The notes: generated from the sequence alone by a model not told the origin. Numbered from the stretch's first letter, positions 1-8,743 are shown. The stretch is DNA of 64,000 nucleotides from UBA4285 sp050944355 (GCA_050944355.1 JBMNQX010000007.1:1-64000); one strand, 5' to 3'. Translations and numbers: made by a program.

Positions 1-460
1 AAATGTTCCACTGCAAAAAGATCGAGGATGCCAGACAAAAACGGGATCAGATCCTCGCCGATTATCAAGAATCCGCCTCATCCGCAATGGAATGTCTCGA
101 TGAAGGCTTCGAAAGCGCTATGACCGTTATGACGCTCCCGGAAGGGATGCGTCGCTTCTTCCGGACATCGAACCACATCGAGCGGCTGAATCGGGAGTTG
201 AAGCGGCGTTCCGGCGTCATCGGGATCTTTCCAAATGAGGCATCGCTGATCCGGCTGATGGGATCTGTCTTGATAGAACAGAACAGCATCAGTCAGGCCA
301 GAAAGGCCATCTTCAGTAAAGAATCCTATCAGGGCTTACTGAAATCGGATGTTCGAAATCAACTGCATCTGATTGCTGAAGAACAAGCCGCTCTTCTGGC
401 AGCATAGTTATCAACAGTTATACCTGAAGGCAATTTACACACAAATATGGACTTGACTCT
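1..460 (+). mobile_element. 3' part of an IS256-family insertion sequence
   Basis: The window opens inside an insertion sequence. The coding tail of an IS256-type transposase is followed by about 50 bases ending near 429-460, where an A/T-rich stretch (caatttacacacaaatat, then ggactt) resembles the terminal inverted repeats of IS256 elements. The left end lies outside the window, so neither target duplication nor intactness can be judged. The element directly precedes the pilin array and could have mobilised or disrupted its upstream region. The exact right boundary is inferred. Confidence 0.6.
3..407 (+). CDS. IS256-family transposase, C-terminal part (truncated by window edge)
   Basis: These 134 residues match the C-terminal end of IS256/MULE-type DDE transposases. 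The diagnostic stretch is RTSNHIERLNRELKRR, followed by a hydrophobic IRLMGSVLIE helix; family members carry the last catalytic Glu in or near this segment. Full-length enzymes have about 390-410 residues, so roughly two thirds is missing because the window starts inside the gene. The first Met is an internal residue, not the true start. The protein would excise and insert the IS element in the cell. Nothing in the visible part suggests decay. Confidence 0.85.
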   Translation: MFHCKKIEDARQKRDQILADYQESASSAMECLDEGFESAMTVMTLPEGMRRFFRTSNHIERLNRELKRRSGVIGIFPNEASLIRLMGSVLIEQNSISQARKAIFSKESYQGLLKSDVRNQLHLIAEEQAALLAA

Positions 461-503
461 TAAAATAAGATCTTGGGCAGGATCAGATAAGGAGTGATGC
501 GGG

Positions 504-1028
504 ATGAAGAGAAAAATGAATAAAGGCTTCACCCTTGCAGAGCTCCTTATCGTGGCCGCCATCATTGCTGTGCTCGTTGCCATCAGTATTCCGATTTTTA
601 CCTCTCAGCTCAAGAAGGCAAGGCTAGCTGCAAAAAAGGCAAACGCGCGGGCTGCTCTGTCTGCAGCGATGGCTGAGTTCATCGATGCACCAGAGGCAGA
701 CAAGGAAGATACGCCGGCAGGATCGTTGTATCACATGTACTTCAGGTATGATACGAAAACAGGACAGTGTACATATGTTGGCAAGGGCCAAGAAAGCCCA
801 GGACGGGGTAAAGTTTACACGAGTTTTGCTAATGTCGGGCATAAAGCTGGTGAGGGGAATGGTAAGGGCATAAGTGATGTGTCCAAGTGGACAGAGACTA
901 CATCTTGCCAAGTCAAGTACGCAACAAATCAATCTGAAACGTCGGTGCTCACAGATCGTACATATCGGTATTGGGATGTAGCGATGCAGGGAGATGGTTC
1001 ATTCCTTGCGATTGTTTGCTTATGGTAG
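504..1028 (+). CDS. Type IV prepilin-like protein 1 of the tandem array
   Basis: A 174-residue secreted pilin subunit. It starts with a short basic leader (MKRKMNKG) cut before Phe by a prepilin peptidase. The hydrophobic helix FTLAELLIVAAIIAVLVAIS follows, with the conserved Glu at +5. Residues 30-60 continue as an amphipathic, Ala-rich helix. The rest is a variable globular head with no family I recognise. A good ribosome-binding site (AAGGAG) lies 9 bases before the ATG. It is the first of five prepilins on the same strand and 16 bases upstream of the next. In such systems subunits are pulled from the membrane into a fibre by an assembly ATPase, which is not encoded here. Confidence 0.85.
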   Translation: MKRKMNKGFTLAELLIVAAIIAVLVAISIPIFTSQLKKARLAAKKANARAALSAAMAEFIDAPEADKEDTPAGSLYHMYFRYDTKTGQCTYVGKGQESPGRGKVYTSFANVGHKAGEGNGKGISDVSKWTETTSCQVKYATNQSETSVLTDRTYRYWDVAMQGDGSFLAIVCLW

Positions 1029-1043
1029 AGGAGGAGCAAGCCT

Positions 1044-1598
1044 ATGCGGAAGAACAATAGAAAAGGCTTCACGCTTGCAGAACTCCTAATCGTGGTCGCG
1101 ATCATAGCTATCCTTGTGGCGATATCCATTCCAATCTTCAATAACCAGCTCAGGAAAGCAAGGCTCGCTACGAATCAGGCGAACGGAAGAGCAGCGTTCT
1201 CAGCGGCGGAAGCAGCATATCTGGATTACGTGGCGGGGCATGGAACGATTAAAACAAATAGTTTATCTGGAAGCAAGAAAACTGTCACATATACATATTT
1301 TACTGTGGCGGGCAATGGTATTTTAAACTTTCATTATCCTAATTCAAATAGATGGATTCTTGATAGGCATAGTAGCTACTATGAAGATACTGATGTTTCA
1401 AATTGGACAGTGAACACAAAACTTAGTGATGATATTATGATCGGTGATAAAACCGCTACGGTATGGACGATTCACATGAATCCTGAAAACGGAAAGATAA
1501 TGGGATACTATTGTGCATTTCCGGAATCTAATGAAACAGAGTATAAAAATGTGCTCAAATCATTTACAAATGGTACACAATCGAATTATCAAGATTAG
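1044..1598 (+). CDS. Type IV prepilin-like protein 2 of the tandem array
   Basis: A 184-residue prepilin with leader MRKNNRKG, cleavage before Phe and Glu at +5 in FTLAELLIVVAIIAILVAIS. After the helix (to about residue 55) the head is Tyr/Ser/Asn-rich and unrelated to protein 1. The head-coding DNA (about 1250-1600) is visibly more A/T-rich than the helix-coding DNA, as if head and helix had different histories. An AGGAGG site precedes the ATG. The 3' end overlaps the start of prepilin 3. Surface pilus subunit is the inferred role; the specific function is unknown. Confidence 0.83.
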   Translation: MRKNNRKGFTLAELLIVVAIIAILVAISIPIFNNQLRKARLATNQANGRAAFSAAEAAYLDYVAGHGTIKTNSLSGSKKTVTYTYFTVAGNGILNFHYPNSNRWILDRHSSYYEDTDVSNWTVNTKLSDDIMIGDKTATVWTIHMNPENGKIMGYYCAFPESNETEYKNVLKSFTNGTQSNYQD

Positions 1599-2070
1599 TA
1601 GGAATCGTGAAGGCTTCACGCTGGCTGAGCTCCTCATCGTGGTCGCCATCATTGCTGTGCTCGTGGCAATATCCATTCCAATCTTCACCTCGCAGCTCAA
1701 GAAAGCGAGGGTGGCAGTGAATCAGGCCAATGCAAGAGCAGGAGAGGCAGCGGCCTATGCTGCCTATCTCGAGGATCCTTCCTATGATTTGATCGCGTAT
1801 GATATACGTTCGGGGAAGGTGGCAAAGTCGAAAACATCCAGTACAACAATAGCGGGAGACTTAAAGATTCAATCTTATAATTCGATCGCCAATGTAGTAC
1901 CCAATGATATTTCATCATGGAATGTAAACACATATTTATCCATCAACAAAAGTTACAAGCTGGGAGACTTTTATTTCTATCGATACATTTACACATTCGG
2001 TGCAGATGGAACCATCAAGCAGATTCAGGCGAATGATAATTACAAGTCGAAACCACAGAATCCCTATTGA
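1570..2070 (+). CDS. Type IV prepilin-like protein 3, nested start
   Basis: A prepilin of about 166 residues with the usual FTLAELLIVVAIIAVLVAIS helix and E5, then a Ser/Thr-rich head. The cleavage context is REG before Phe, not the KG of its siblings. Its start is uncertain. The nearest ATG (1570) lies inside the 3' end of prepilin 2 and has no ribosome-binding site; ATGs at 1513, 1531 and 1549 are further inside. From 1570 the leader is 15 residues, still plausible. Translation may be coupled to termination of prepilin 2 at 1598. Alternatively the gene lost its own start by recombination and is silent. Confidence 0.65.
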   Translation: MVHNRIIKISRNREGFTLAELLIVVAIIAVLVAISIPIFTSQLKKARVAVNQANARAGEAAAYAAYLEDPSYDLIAYDIRSGKVAKSKTSSTTIAGDLKIQSYNSIANVVPNDISSWNVNTYLSINKSYKLGDFYFYRYIYTFGADGTIKQIQANDNYKSKPQNPY

Positions 2071-2119
2071 TGGGTAAATCAGCGGTGAGCCGAGACAACT
2101 GAAAGGAAGGTGACTGCGG

Positions 2120-2566
2120 ATGAAGAGAAGACAGAATAAAGGCTTTACCCTTGCAGAGCTCCTGATTGTGGTCGCCATTATTGCTGTGCTTGTAGCTATC
2201 AGCATTCCGATCTTCAGTAAGCAGCTGGAAAAAGCAAGAGATGCAACGTCGGTGGCTAATCTGAGATCTGCGTATGCGGAAGCGATGGCGGAATATATCA
2301 ATCCTGAAGTTACAACATCTGGTTATACAGACAGCACACATCATATGTCAATTGTATATAAGGACAACGAAATCTTTCAGATCTGTGTAATGAACGTTGA
2401 GCTTAAAGGAAAGGTTCAGAATAACTGGAGTGGTATGGGAGATAATTTACCGTTTAAAATAATTGATAATCACAGGCCGGGAAAGTGGATGCTTGTTTTT
2501 ACATATAATACTGATGGGAGCCTGAATAATGTCACGATAAATGGAATGCCATCCAGTGGAAAATGA
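2120..2566 (+). CDS. Type IV prepilin-like protein 4 of the tandem array
   Basis: A 148-residue prepilin with leader MKRRQNKG, cleavage before Phe and Glu at +5 in FTLAELLIVVAIIAVLVAIS. The next segment (SKQLEKARDATSVANLRSAY) resembles that of prepilin 5 more than prepilins 1-3, so the array contains two helix subtypes. The head is short and not recognisable. A strong site (AAGGAAGGTG) precedes the ATG. It is followed 21 bases later by a small soluble protein gene. Role inferred: a pilus or pseudopilus subunit. Confidence 0.83.
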   Translation: MKRRQNKGFTLAELLIVVAIIAVLVAISIPIFSKQLEKARDATSVANLRSAYAEAMAEYINPEVTTSGYTDSTHHMSIVYKDNEIFQICVMNVELKGKVQNNWSGMGDNLPFKIIDNHRPGKWMLVFTYNTDGSLNNVTINGMPSSGK

Positions 2567-2587
2567 TTCATGAAGGGAGACAACACC

Positions 2588-2899
2588 TTGAATATAGAAG
2601 ACTTCACTGATAAAGAACAGAAACAAATCAACGCCGGTCTCTCCACCGCGGAGATCACTGACAAGGATGCAGCGGATAAAATCCTTGCCCTGGTACCGCA
2701 GGAGTGGATCAAGAAGATTCCGTTCTTCGTGAGGAAGCATGCGACGACGAAGACCATTGAGCGGATCGCAAATCAGTATCCTGATCTGTACGCGGTCGCA
2801 AAGAAGCCGGGAGAATTGCCGGAGAAGGAGCGCGAGGAGCTTCGCGGTATCATCACGGAGATTTTTAAAGAGAAGATGGATAAGCACAAGATCAAATGA
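2588..2899 (+). CDS. Small charged soluble protein inside the pilin array
   Basis: A 103-residue protein of unknown function with no signal peptide and no membrane segment. It is rich in Lys, Glu and Asp and predicted mostly helical. I place the start at TTG 2588 because the purine-rich AAGGGAGA at 2573-2580 sits at normal distance before it. The in-frame ATG at 2570 lies before that site and has no site of its own. It sits between prepilins 4 and 5 on the same strand and is probably co-transcribed with them. A cytosolic helper of pilin expression or assembly would fit, but this is only a guess from position. Confidence 0.6.
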   Translation: MNIEDFTDKEQKQINAGLSTAEITDKDAADKILALVPQEWIKKIPFFVRKHATTKTIERIANQYPDLYAVAKKPGELPEKEREELRGIITEIFKEKMDKHKIK

Positions 2900-2976
2900 C
2901 GGCATTATCTGGAGTACCATTTCTGGTGGTTATGGATGTTGCCTGAGACGTGCAGTCAGTGAAAGGAGGCAACCAT

Positions 2977-3849
2977 ATGAAAAAGAATAGAAATGGCTTC
3001 ACATTGGCGGAACTCCTCATTGTGGCCGCTATTATTGGAGTGCTCGTGGCGATATCTATCCCGATTTTTACATCTCAGCTTGAAAAAGCAAGAGAGGCTA
3101 CGGATGCTGCAAACATCCGGTCACAGTATGCAGAGGTCATGACGGAGGCCATTACCGAGGGCAGTAATGTAAGTGGTAAGGATCTGTTCGGCGCTGTCAA
3201 GCTTAAGCAGAAGAAGGATCAATGGCAAAGCAGTGGGCTGAAGGAGAATCTGGAAGGGGTTTATCAGGATGTAGAAGGAGATTACCCGAAAGCCGGCGGT
3301 ACTGCGTGGGTAGAGTACAAGGATGATCAGGCGATCCTTCATTACGAAGGTGGAAGCTCTGGTAGTGGATCCGGGAATACTGGTGGTGGAAGCACTGGAG
3401 GTGGTAGCACCGGTGGAAGTGACAGTGGAGGAAACACTGGAGGTGGACCTGGAGGATCGAGCGCTTTAGGATCCTTGACGGAGCAGATAGAGAAATCGAA
3501 AGATGGGGATTTGCCGGAATCAATCGCTGAAGGTTCAACTTACAGCATTAAAAATGGGAACATTTATGGCTATAAAGGTAAAGTGTATGTTGCCTTGACT
3601 GATAAGGAGTTTAATCATTGGTATAATCCGAACCCAGATAATTCAAATTTGTATGTACTTTTAGAAATTAATGTGAACACACAGATATTAGATAGTAGTT
3701 CAGATAGAAATAATGGAATAAAAACTGGGTCGTTATATAAGAAGGATGATGGTTCAGTTTGGATACGAGCATACGGCTCTGATTACGGATGGACTGGACC
3801 ACCAGACGGTGCTAATTGGCAGGTTATAAACGGTATAGATCTTAAATGA
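2977..3849 (+). CDS. Modular prepilin 5 with Gly/Ser linker and C-terminal domain
   Basis: A 290-residue prepilin, nearly twice the size of its siblings. ATG 2977 is chosen because AAAGGAGG stands 8 bases before it; an upstream GTG at 2950 has no such site. Leader MKKNRNG, then FTLAELLIVAAIIGVLVAIS with E5. Residues 50-125 form a pilin head. A low-complexity Gly/Ser/Thr linker follows (about 126-167), then a C-terminal domain of about 120 residues rich in Tyr and Trp (GKVYVALTDKEF, DGSVWIRAYGSDYGW). Spacing of aromatic residues around a GKxY motif is faintly like CBM5/12 carbohydrate-binding modules; this is weak. It may be a tip or adhesive subunit. Confidence 0.8.
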   Translation: MKKNRNGFTLAELLIVAAIIGVLVAISIPIFTSQLEKAREATDAANIRSQYAEVMTEAITEGSNVSGKDLFGAVKLKQKKDQWQSSGLKENLEGVYQDVEGDYPKAGGTAWVEYKDDQAILHYEGGSSGSGSGNTGGGSTGGGSTGGSDSGGNTGGGPGGSSALGSLTEQIEKSKDGDLPESIAEGSTYSIKNGNIYGYKGKVYVALTDKEFNHWYNPNPDNSNLYVLLEINVNTQILDSSSDRNNGIKTGSLYKKDDGSVWIRAYGSDYGWTGPPDGANWQVINGIDLK

Positions 3850-4285
3850 TTAGTATCCATGTCAAAATGAAAATACGACACCTGAGCTACTTAGAGCAGG
3901 CGGGTATTGGCAGAAAATTATCCTGACTTCATAAATCCATGAGGCAACATACACCCTCCGGGTCCCTGTCAACCTTTTGACTCCGAAAGCCTGGATTGCT
4001 TCCCAGGTTTCAAACCATGGACACGGGCACTCAGAAAGCACCACCAGTAGAGCTGTTATACCATCATTCGGTGTGTTGCCGATATAGCTTGAGTGAGAGA
4101 ATACAATCAAGTTACCGGGAGGATTGTGAAGGAAATAGACGGCGGTGCGGGATGAATGCCTGCATCGCTTTTTGCTGTTCAGTCGGATTTTGTTTACACA
4201 TGTTAATTTTTTCAGAGGTCGATGCTCCGTATTCATGGTATACTGATTTTATCCAATTGATTCACATGCGCGGGGGACAGCTGCT
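3850..4285. other. Gene-free stretch between pilin array and hsdR remnant
   Basis: No convincing gene was found on either strand in these 436 bases. Open frames here lack ribosome-binding sites and recognisable protein features. A possible -10 box (TATACT near 4238) lies before the hsdR remnant. The stretch may be scar DNA left by loss of the other type I restriction genes, but no hsdM or hsdS residue is recognisable. Confidence 0.5.
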
Positions 4286-5240
4286 ATGATTCTTGATAAA
4301 AAGCAGATGACCGAGGAGGATATCAAACTCAATTACATCACGCCTGCCATCAACAGAAGCGGGTGGGTGAATGGTGTCAACATTACCATGGAGACGAAGA
4401 TCACGGATGGCCGGATCAACCTCCGTGGCAATATGGCATATCGCGAAAATCCGAAGAAGGCGACTATCTTCTCTATTTGAACAAATATCACCCGATTGCT
4501 GTGGTGGAAGCAAAGGACAATACGCACACGGTCGGTTTTGGCATGCAGCAGGCGATGACTTACGCTCGGATGCTGGATGTTCCTTTTGCATACAGTTCAA
4601 ACGGGGATGGCTTTTTGGAGCATGACTTTCTGACTGGACAGGAGCGGCAGATCGGCATGGACGCCTTTCCTTCTCAGGAGGAACTGCTGGGAAGATATCG
4701 GCAGGGCGTCAATGGTGGCAAAGGTCTGAATGCTGAGGAGTCAAAGCTAATTGATCATCCGTACTATTCAAGCCAGTCGACCTACCCGCCGAGATATTAT
4801 CAGCGCAATGCGGTGAACCGCATTCTCGATGCCATCGCACGCGGTCAGAACCGGATTCTTCTTGTGATGGCGACGGGTACCGGCAAGACCTACACGGCTT
4901 TCCAGATCGTCTACAGCCTGTTGAAGAGTGGGGTGAAAAAGGAAGTCCTGTATCTCGCGGATCGCAATAATCTGGTTGATCAGTCGATCCAGCAGGACTT
5001 TGCTCCGCTTGAGAGCTTACCCACAAGGTCAACTTTGCCAGGGACAGGAAGGACACCATCACTTCTTATCAGGTCTATTTTGCTCTCTATCAGCAGCTGG
5101 TCGGAGACAAAGATCAGGAACACTACAGCGAGCACTTTGATCCGGAGTATTTTGATCTTATCATCGTCGACGAGTGCCATCGTGGTTCCGCCAAGGAGGA
5201 TAGCCGGTGGCGCAAAAAAGTCAATCTTTATGCTATCTGA
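4286..5240 (+). pseudogene. hsdR: Type I restriction enzyme subunit R (hsdR), frameshifted and truncated
   Basis: Three frames together spell an HsdR N-terminal half. Frame 2 from ATG 4286 gives MILDKKQMTEEDIKLNYITP. Around 4440-4480 homology jumps to frame 1, with the nuclease-like part (PIAVVEAKDN) and helicase motif I (MATGTGKTYTAF). Near 5015-5025 it jumps to frame 3, giving HKVNFARDRKDTITSYQVYF and motif II DECH, then stops at 5238. The rest of the helicase and the C-terminus are absent, as are hsdM and hsdS. The intact protein would translocate DNA with ATP and cut it; this copy cannot. Two sequencing errors could mimic the shifts, but the truncation would remain. Confidence 0.82.
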
Positions 5241-5483
5241 GAGTGCCTGAATCCGTGAGCGCATTCGATACCCTCATTCCGTTACTGAGAGTCGGAACGC
5301 AGAGCGCATCGGAATCCGGCACGTACCTGCGGTTGTGAGAGCGACGGACAGGGGCGGAAGATCAGATGATAGGGCTGCCTTTACGAAAGGCGCAGCCTCT
5401 GGAGAACAGATGTAGCTATGAAATCGGAACCGCTAATATCAACTTCCATATTCAAATTTGAGAATCAGACGAGGAACTTCTAA

Positions 5484-6635
5484 ATGATGAGCGTACCTGG
5501 ATGGCTCATATTGAACGTATATGTGTCAATCATTTTGATCATGCTGCTTTCGCTGACCCTTCGCAAAAGAGTCTGCACCTATCAGGACCGCAGTTTTGCT
5601 TCCATGCTCACGGTCATCCTGATCCTGATGATCGCGGACTCCTTCGGCAAGGCGCATATGCCCGGACCGATGGGACTCTGGATATCAAAGGCAGGCACCT
5701 ATATCATCTTTGCCGGGGATCCCTTCGGATATCTGGCAGCCCTTCTGTATATCGATTCCTGGACAGCGGGAAGAAAAGGCCACACAGAAAAGCTCTTTTA
5801 CGGCATCGTCTACAGCTATGTTCTCCTGAACTTTGTGCTGGTCATCATCAGTACCCTCTTCGATCTCCACTGGTTCTACTATTTTGTCGGTTCCAGCTAC
5901 TACCACGGCGATCTGTTTGTCCTAAGGGGACTTCTGAACATGCTGTTCTGCGCCGTGATCTCCCTGTACATCTTTCTGAGAAGGAAACAGATCAGAAACA
6001 AGTACACGTCTGTGATCATCGCATTCCCGCTCATCATCCTTCTCTCCGGTTGCCTGCAGGTATTCATCGGCGGTGCGTCCTATGAGTATGCGGGAGCAGT
6101 GCTGGCATGTCTTTTGCTGTTCCTGAAGGTGCAGGCCCACAACGTCGATGATGACTATCTGACGGGCATTCTCAACCGCAGAGGCTTTGCCCGGGAGATC
6201 GAGTATCAGTGCACCCATTACCGAAGAGACCACCCCTTCTTCGTCTGCTTCATTGATATGGACTTCTTTAAGGAGATCAATGATCAGTATGGACATCTTG
6301 AGGGGGATGAGGCACTGATACAGCTGTCAGAACTCCTCCTGGATACCTTCGGAAGAGAGGCCAAAATCGGCCGCTACGGCGGCGACGAGTTTATCGTCCT
6401 TGCCTTTGAGAAAGACGAACTGCAGGCACAGAAGAAACTGGAAGAGCTGAGGGACAAATGCCAGAGGGTGAGCCAGGACCAGGCACGTGAGATTCCGCTC
6501 TCCTTCTCTGCAGGATTCGCCTTTTATGATCCTGCTGTCTATTCGGATGTGGAGCAGTTCTTCCGCCACATCGATGACCTGATGTACAGGGAGAAAAAGT
6601 CTCATCATGCGCTGCGGGGTACGGGAGGACTGTAG
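5484..6635 (+). CDS. Membrane GGDEF protein (diguanylate cyclase) 1
   Basis: A 383-residue protein with six or seven hydrophobic segments over residues 5-210, then a cytosolic GGDEF domain (about 215-375). The active-site loop is complete (RYGGDEF near residue 298), as is the substrate region (IDMDFFKEINDQYGH), so it should make cyclic di-GMP from two GTP. The usual inhibitory RxxD site just upstream reads REAK, so product feedback through that site is doubtful. The start ATG follows a GAGGA site. The membrane part is not a family I recognise and may sense a signal. Its position near pilin genes fits the known link of cyclic di-GMP to type IV pili. Confidence 0.88.
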   Translation: MMSVPGWLILNVYVSIILIMLLSLTLRKRVCTYQDRSFASMLTVILILMIADSFGKAHMPGPMGLWISKAGTYIIFAGDPFGYLAALLYIDSWTAGRKGHTEKLFYGIVYSYVLLNFVLVIISTLFDLHWFYYFVGSSYYHGDLFVLRGLLNMLFCAVISLYIFLRRKQIRNKYTSVIIAFPLIILLSGCLQVFIGGASYEYAGAVLACLLLFLKVQAHNVDDDYLTGILNRRGFAREIEYQCTHYRRDHPFFVCFIDMDFFKEINDQYGHLEGDEALIQLSELLLDTFGREAKIGRYGGDEFIVLAFEKDELQAQKKLEELRDKCQRVSQDQAREIPLSFSAGFAFYDPAVYSDVEQFFRHIDDLMYREKKSHHALRGTGGL

Positions 6636-6919
6636 GCCTGGCACACTCAGAGGCCAGCGCAGAGAACCAGATAGATACCATTCATGAACAAAGACGATAG
6701 TCTAGAGAGAAATGGCAATAGCATTGCTAGCAGCACTGTACGAGCTTCTAACATTTATAATGCACTTACGGGATGAAGGCAAATTTCGACTGAAGGAAAA
6801 ATGTAATCTGATTAATATGTCAGATCCCGTTCTTGCCGGATACATTGCATTTTTCATTTCACTGTACCTATCAATGCGCAGGTCCTCTATTGCGGGAGAG
6901 AAGAGGGAGTGGTTTCGGA

Positions 6920-8743
6920 ATGATGCTAGCCAGTCAAAATTCTGCTGCGGAAAAGGCCGTGCTAAGAAGTGCACGGATCCTTCTTGCGGCCATCGCACTT
7001 TTTACTGCTGTGCTGGTGCTGTTTGCTGCCTTTTTCGGCGAGAAATCAGGCGTACCGCACTGCCATATCCAGGAGACGGATATCTCCTCTGAAGTGATTA
7101 CCAGTGACGGCGTGAGTACGCGCGTGGACGGAATGGATTTTCCGGAGATTAAGAAAGGGGACAAGATGATCCTTACGATCGCTCCCCTTGGAGAACGCGG
7201 GAAAGTGGAAGATGGCACGATGACATTTTCCATGTATCATTGCAAGGTCACGGTCTATGTGGGAGATTCTCTCATCTACGAACAGGAGCAGCCTGCCGGC
7301 AATCAGGAGATCGGCCACCGCTATTACATGATTCCTCTGCCGGAGGGATATCAGGACGAGACGATTCAGATCGTTGCCGCGTGTGTTGAGAAAGACAGCA
7401 TGGGCGCACCGGATCCAATCCGGATCATTCCGGGGACAGACGCGGTTCAGTCGTTTACCCAAGGCAGGGTATATGTTGCTGTCATGATGCTTGCAGGACT
7501 TACGTTGACTCTTTTTATTACACTGCTCTCCGGTATCCGTTGGCTTGCCGATGTACAGCATGCCGGCATGAAGAGATGGCACGAGAAAGACGAGAAAGAG
7601 AACCAGGCCGGCGCGGGCAGCAGTGAAAAGAACGGCAGGAAGACGCACTCTGCCAAATCCGGTCACGAGCTGTTTTTCATGGCTCTGCTCACCAATTCGA
7701 TCATCCTCTGGTACATGGGATATGCGGGACTTTTTACGATCATTTCTCCGAACGAATCTTTTCTGGCTAATGTAGAGTACTGCGCCTTGTTTTCCCTTCC
7801 GATTCCTCTTGCCGGCTTCATGGGCGGGGAGGCTACGGCGCGCTGGCAGAAAATTGCCTGCCGGATCCTCTTCATTTTTCATATCGTCTTTTTCGTCATT
7901 GTAAGCTTCCTGAATTTTTTTGCGGCAGGTGTTGAGTACGTCGACTTTGTAATACCGATCCGACTGATCATACTCTTCAACTTTGTTCTGCTGTCGCTTT
8001 GCCTCGCGGGACAGATGAGAAAAAGAAAAACGCCGGAGGGACATTTCGCCCTAATGGGATATTTTCTCGCCACGGCTCTTGGCGCGTGGGAGATGATCCG
8101 CTTTCAGCTGGCCGCAAGGATCGGCTACCGGTGTCCCTTCCTGCAGAGGAGCATGGTCCCTGTTGCCGTTCTGATCTTTGCCGTATCAGTTCTTCTCTAC
8201 TACGGGGTGCAGTACTCCCGGGAGTCCTTTGAGCAGATCGAAAAGGAAAGTCTGAAACGTCTTGCCTTTACGGATCCCTTGACCGGAGCTCCGAACCGAA
8301 GTGCTTGTGACCGCCTGTTTCGGACGATTCACGAGGAGAAGATCACACAGTACTGCCTTGTTTTTGCCGATGTCAATTATTTAAAGCACACCAACGACAA
8401 TTATGGTCATGAACAGGGAGATACGCTGATCCGGGAAGCTGCAGGCGCTCTTTCCCGAAATTTTAAAGGGAAGGATTTCTTCGGCCGGTGGGGCGGCGAT
8501 GAGTTCATTGCCATTCACTTCGGGACCCTTGAGGAGACAAAGCAGTGTATTCGAAAGACTGAAGAGGATCTGGAGCACGAAAGCCGCATGCATCCGTTCC
8601 CGTTCCAGTTGTCTCTCTCATTTGGTGTTGCAGAGAGTACAGCAGAACACCCACTCACTCCGGAAGATGCGACAATCTTTGCAGATCAGGACATGTACAA
8701 AAATAAGAAGATGGCTCATGCAGACCGAATGGAAACGGAGTGA
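6920..8743 (+). CDS. Membrane GGDEF protein (diguanylate cyclase) 2 with extracytoplasmic domain
   Basis: About 607 residues from ATG 6920 (6923 equally possible; upstream in-frame codons have no site). A membrane anchor at about residues 15-37 is followed by an extracytoplasmic beta-rich domain (about 40-180) of the 7TMR-DISM sensor type. Several transmembrane helices follow, with a charged Lys/Glu loop near residue 215-245. The C-terminal GGDEF domain (about 450-605) has WGGDEF near residue 524 and DVNYLKHTNDNYGH, so it looks catalytic. The I-site position reads KGKD in place of RxxD. It is preceded by a second GGDEF gene on the same strand, so two inputs could feed one local cyclic di-GMP pool. 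Confidence 0.85.
   Translation: MMLASQNSAAEKAVLRSARILLAAIALFTAVLVLFAAFFGEKSGVPHCHIQETDISSEVITSDGVSTRVDGMDFPEIKKGDKMILTIAPLGERGKVEDGTMTFSMYHCKVTVYVGDSLIYEQEQPAGNQEIGHRYYMIPLPEGYQDETIQIVAACVEKDSMGAPDPIRIIPGTDAVQSFTQGRVYVAVMMLAGLTLTLFITLLSGIRWLADVQHAGMKRWHEKDEKENQAGAGSSEKNGRKTHSAKSGHELFFMALLTNSIILWYMGYAGLFTIISPNESFLANVEYCALFSLPIPLAGFMGGEATARWQKIACRILFIFHIVFFVIVSFLNFFAAGVEYVDFVIPIRLIILFNFVLLSLCLAGQMRKRKTPEGHFALMGYFLATALGAWEMIRFQLAARIGYRCPFLQRSMVPVAVLIFAVSVLLYYGVQYSRESFEQIEKESLKRLAFTDPLTGAPNRSACDRLFRTIHEEKITQYCLVFADVNYLKHTNDNYGHEQGDTLIREAAGALSRNFKGKDFFGRWGGDEFIAIHFGTLEETKQCIRKTEEDLEHESRMHPFPFQLSLSFGVAESTAEHPLTPEDATIFADQDMYKNKKMAHADRMETE

Noticed and set aside
3862..4236. Minus-strand open frame of 124 codons
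   Set aside because: There is no ribosome-binding site, no motif and a high Ser/Arg/Cys content of non-coding type.
5371..5402. Imperfect GGCTGC...GCAGCC hairpin after the hsdR remnant
   Set aside because: It has a bulged stem and no T-tract, so it is too weak to call a terminator.
6712..6919. Small membrane protein frame between the two GGDEF genes
   Set aside because: It runs on out of frame into the second GGDEF gene, has no ribosome-binding site and shows no conserved pattern.
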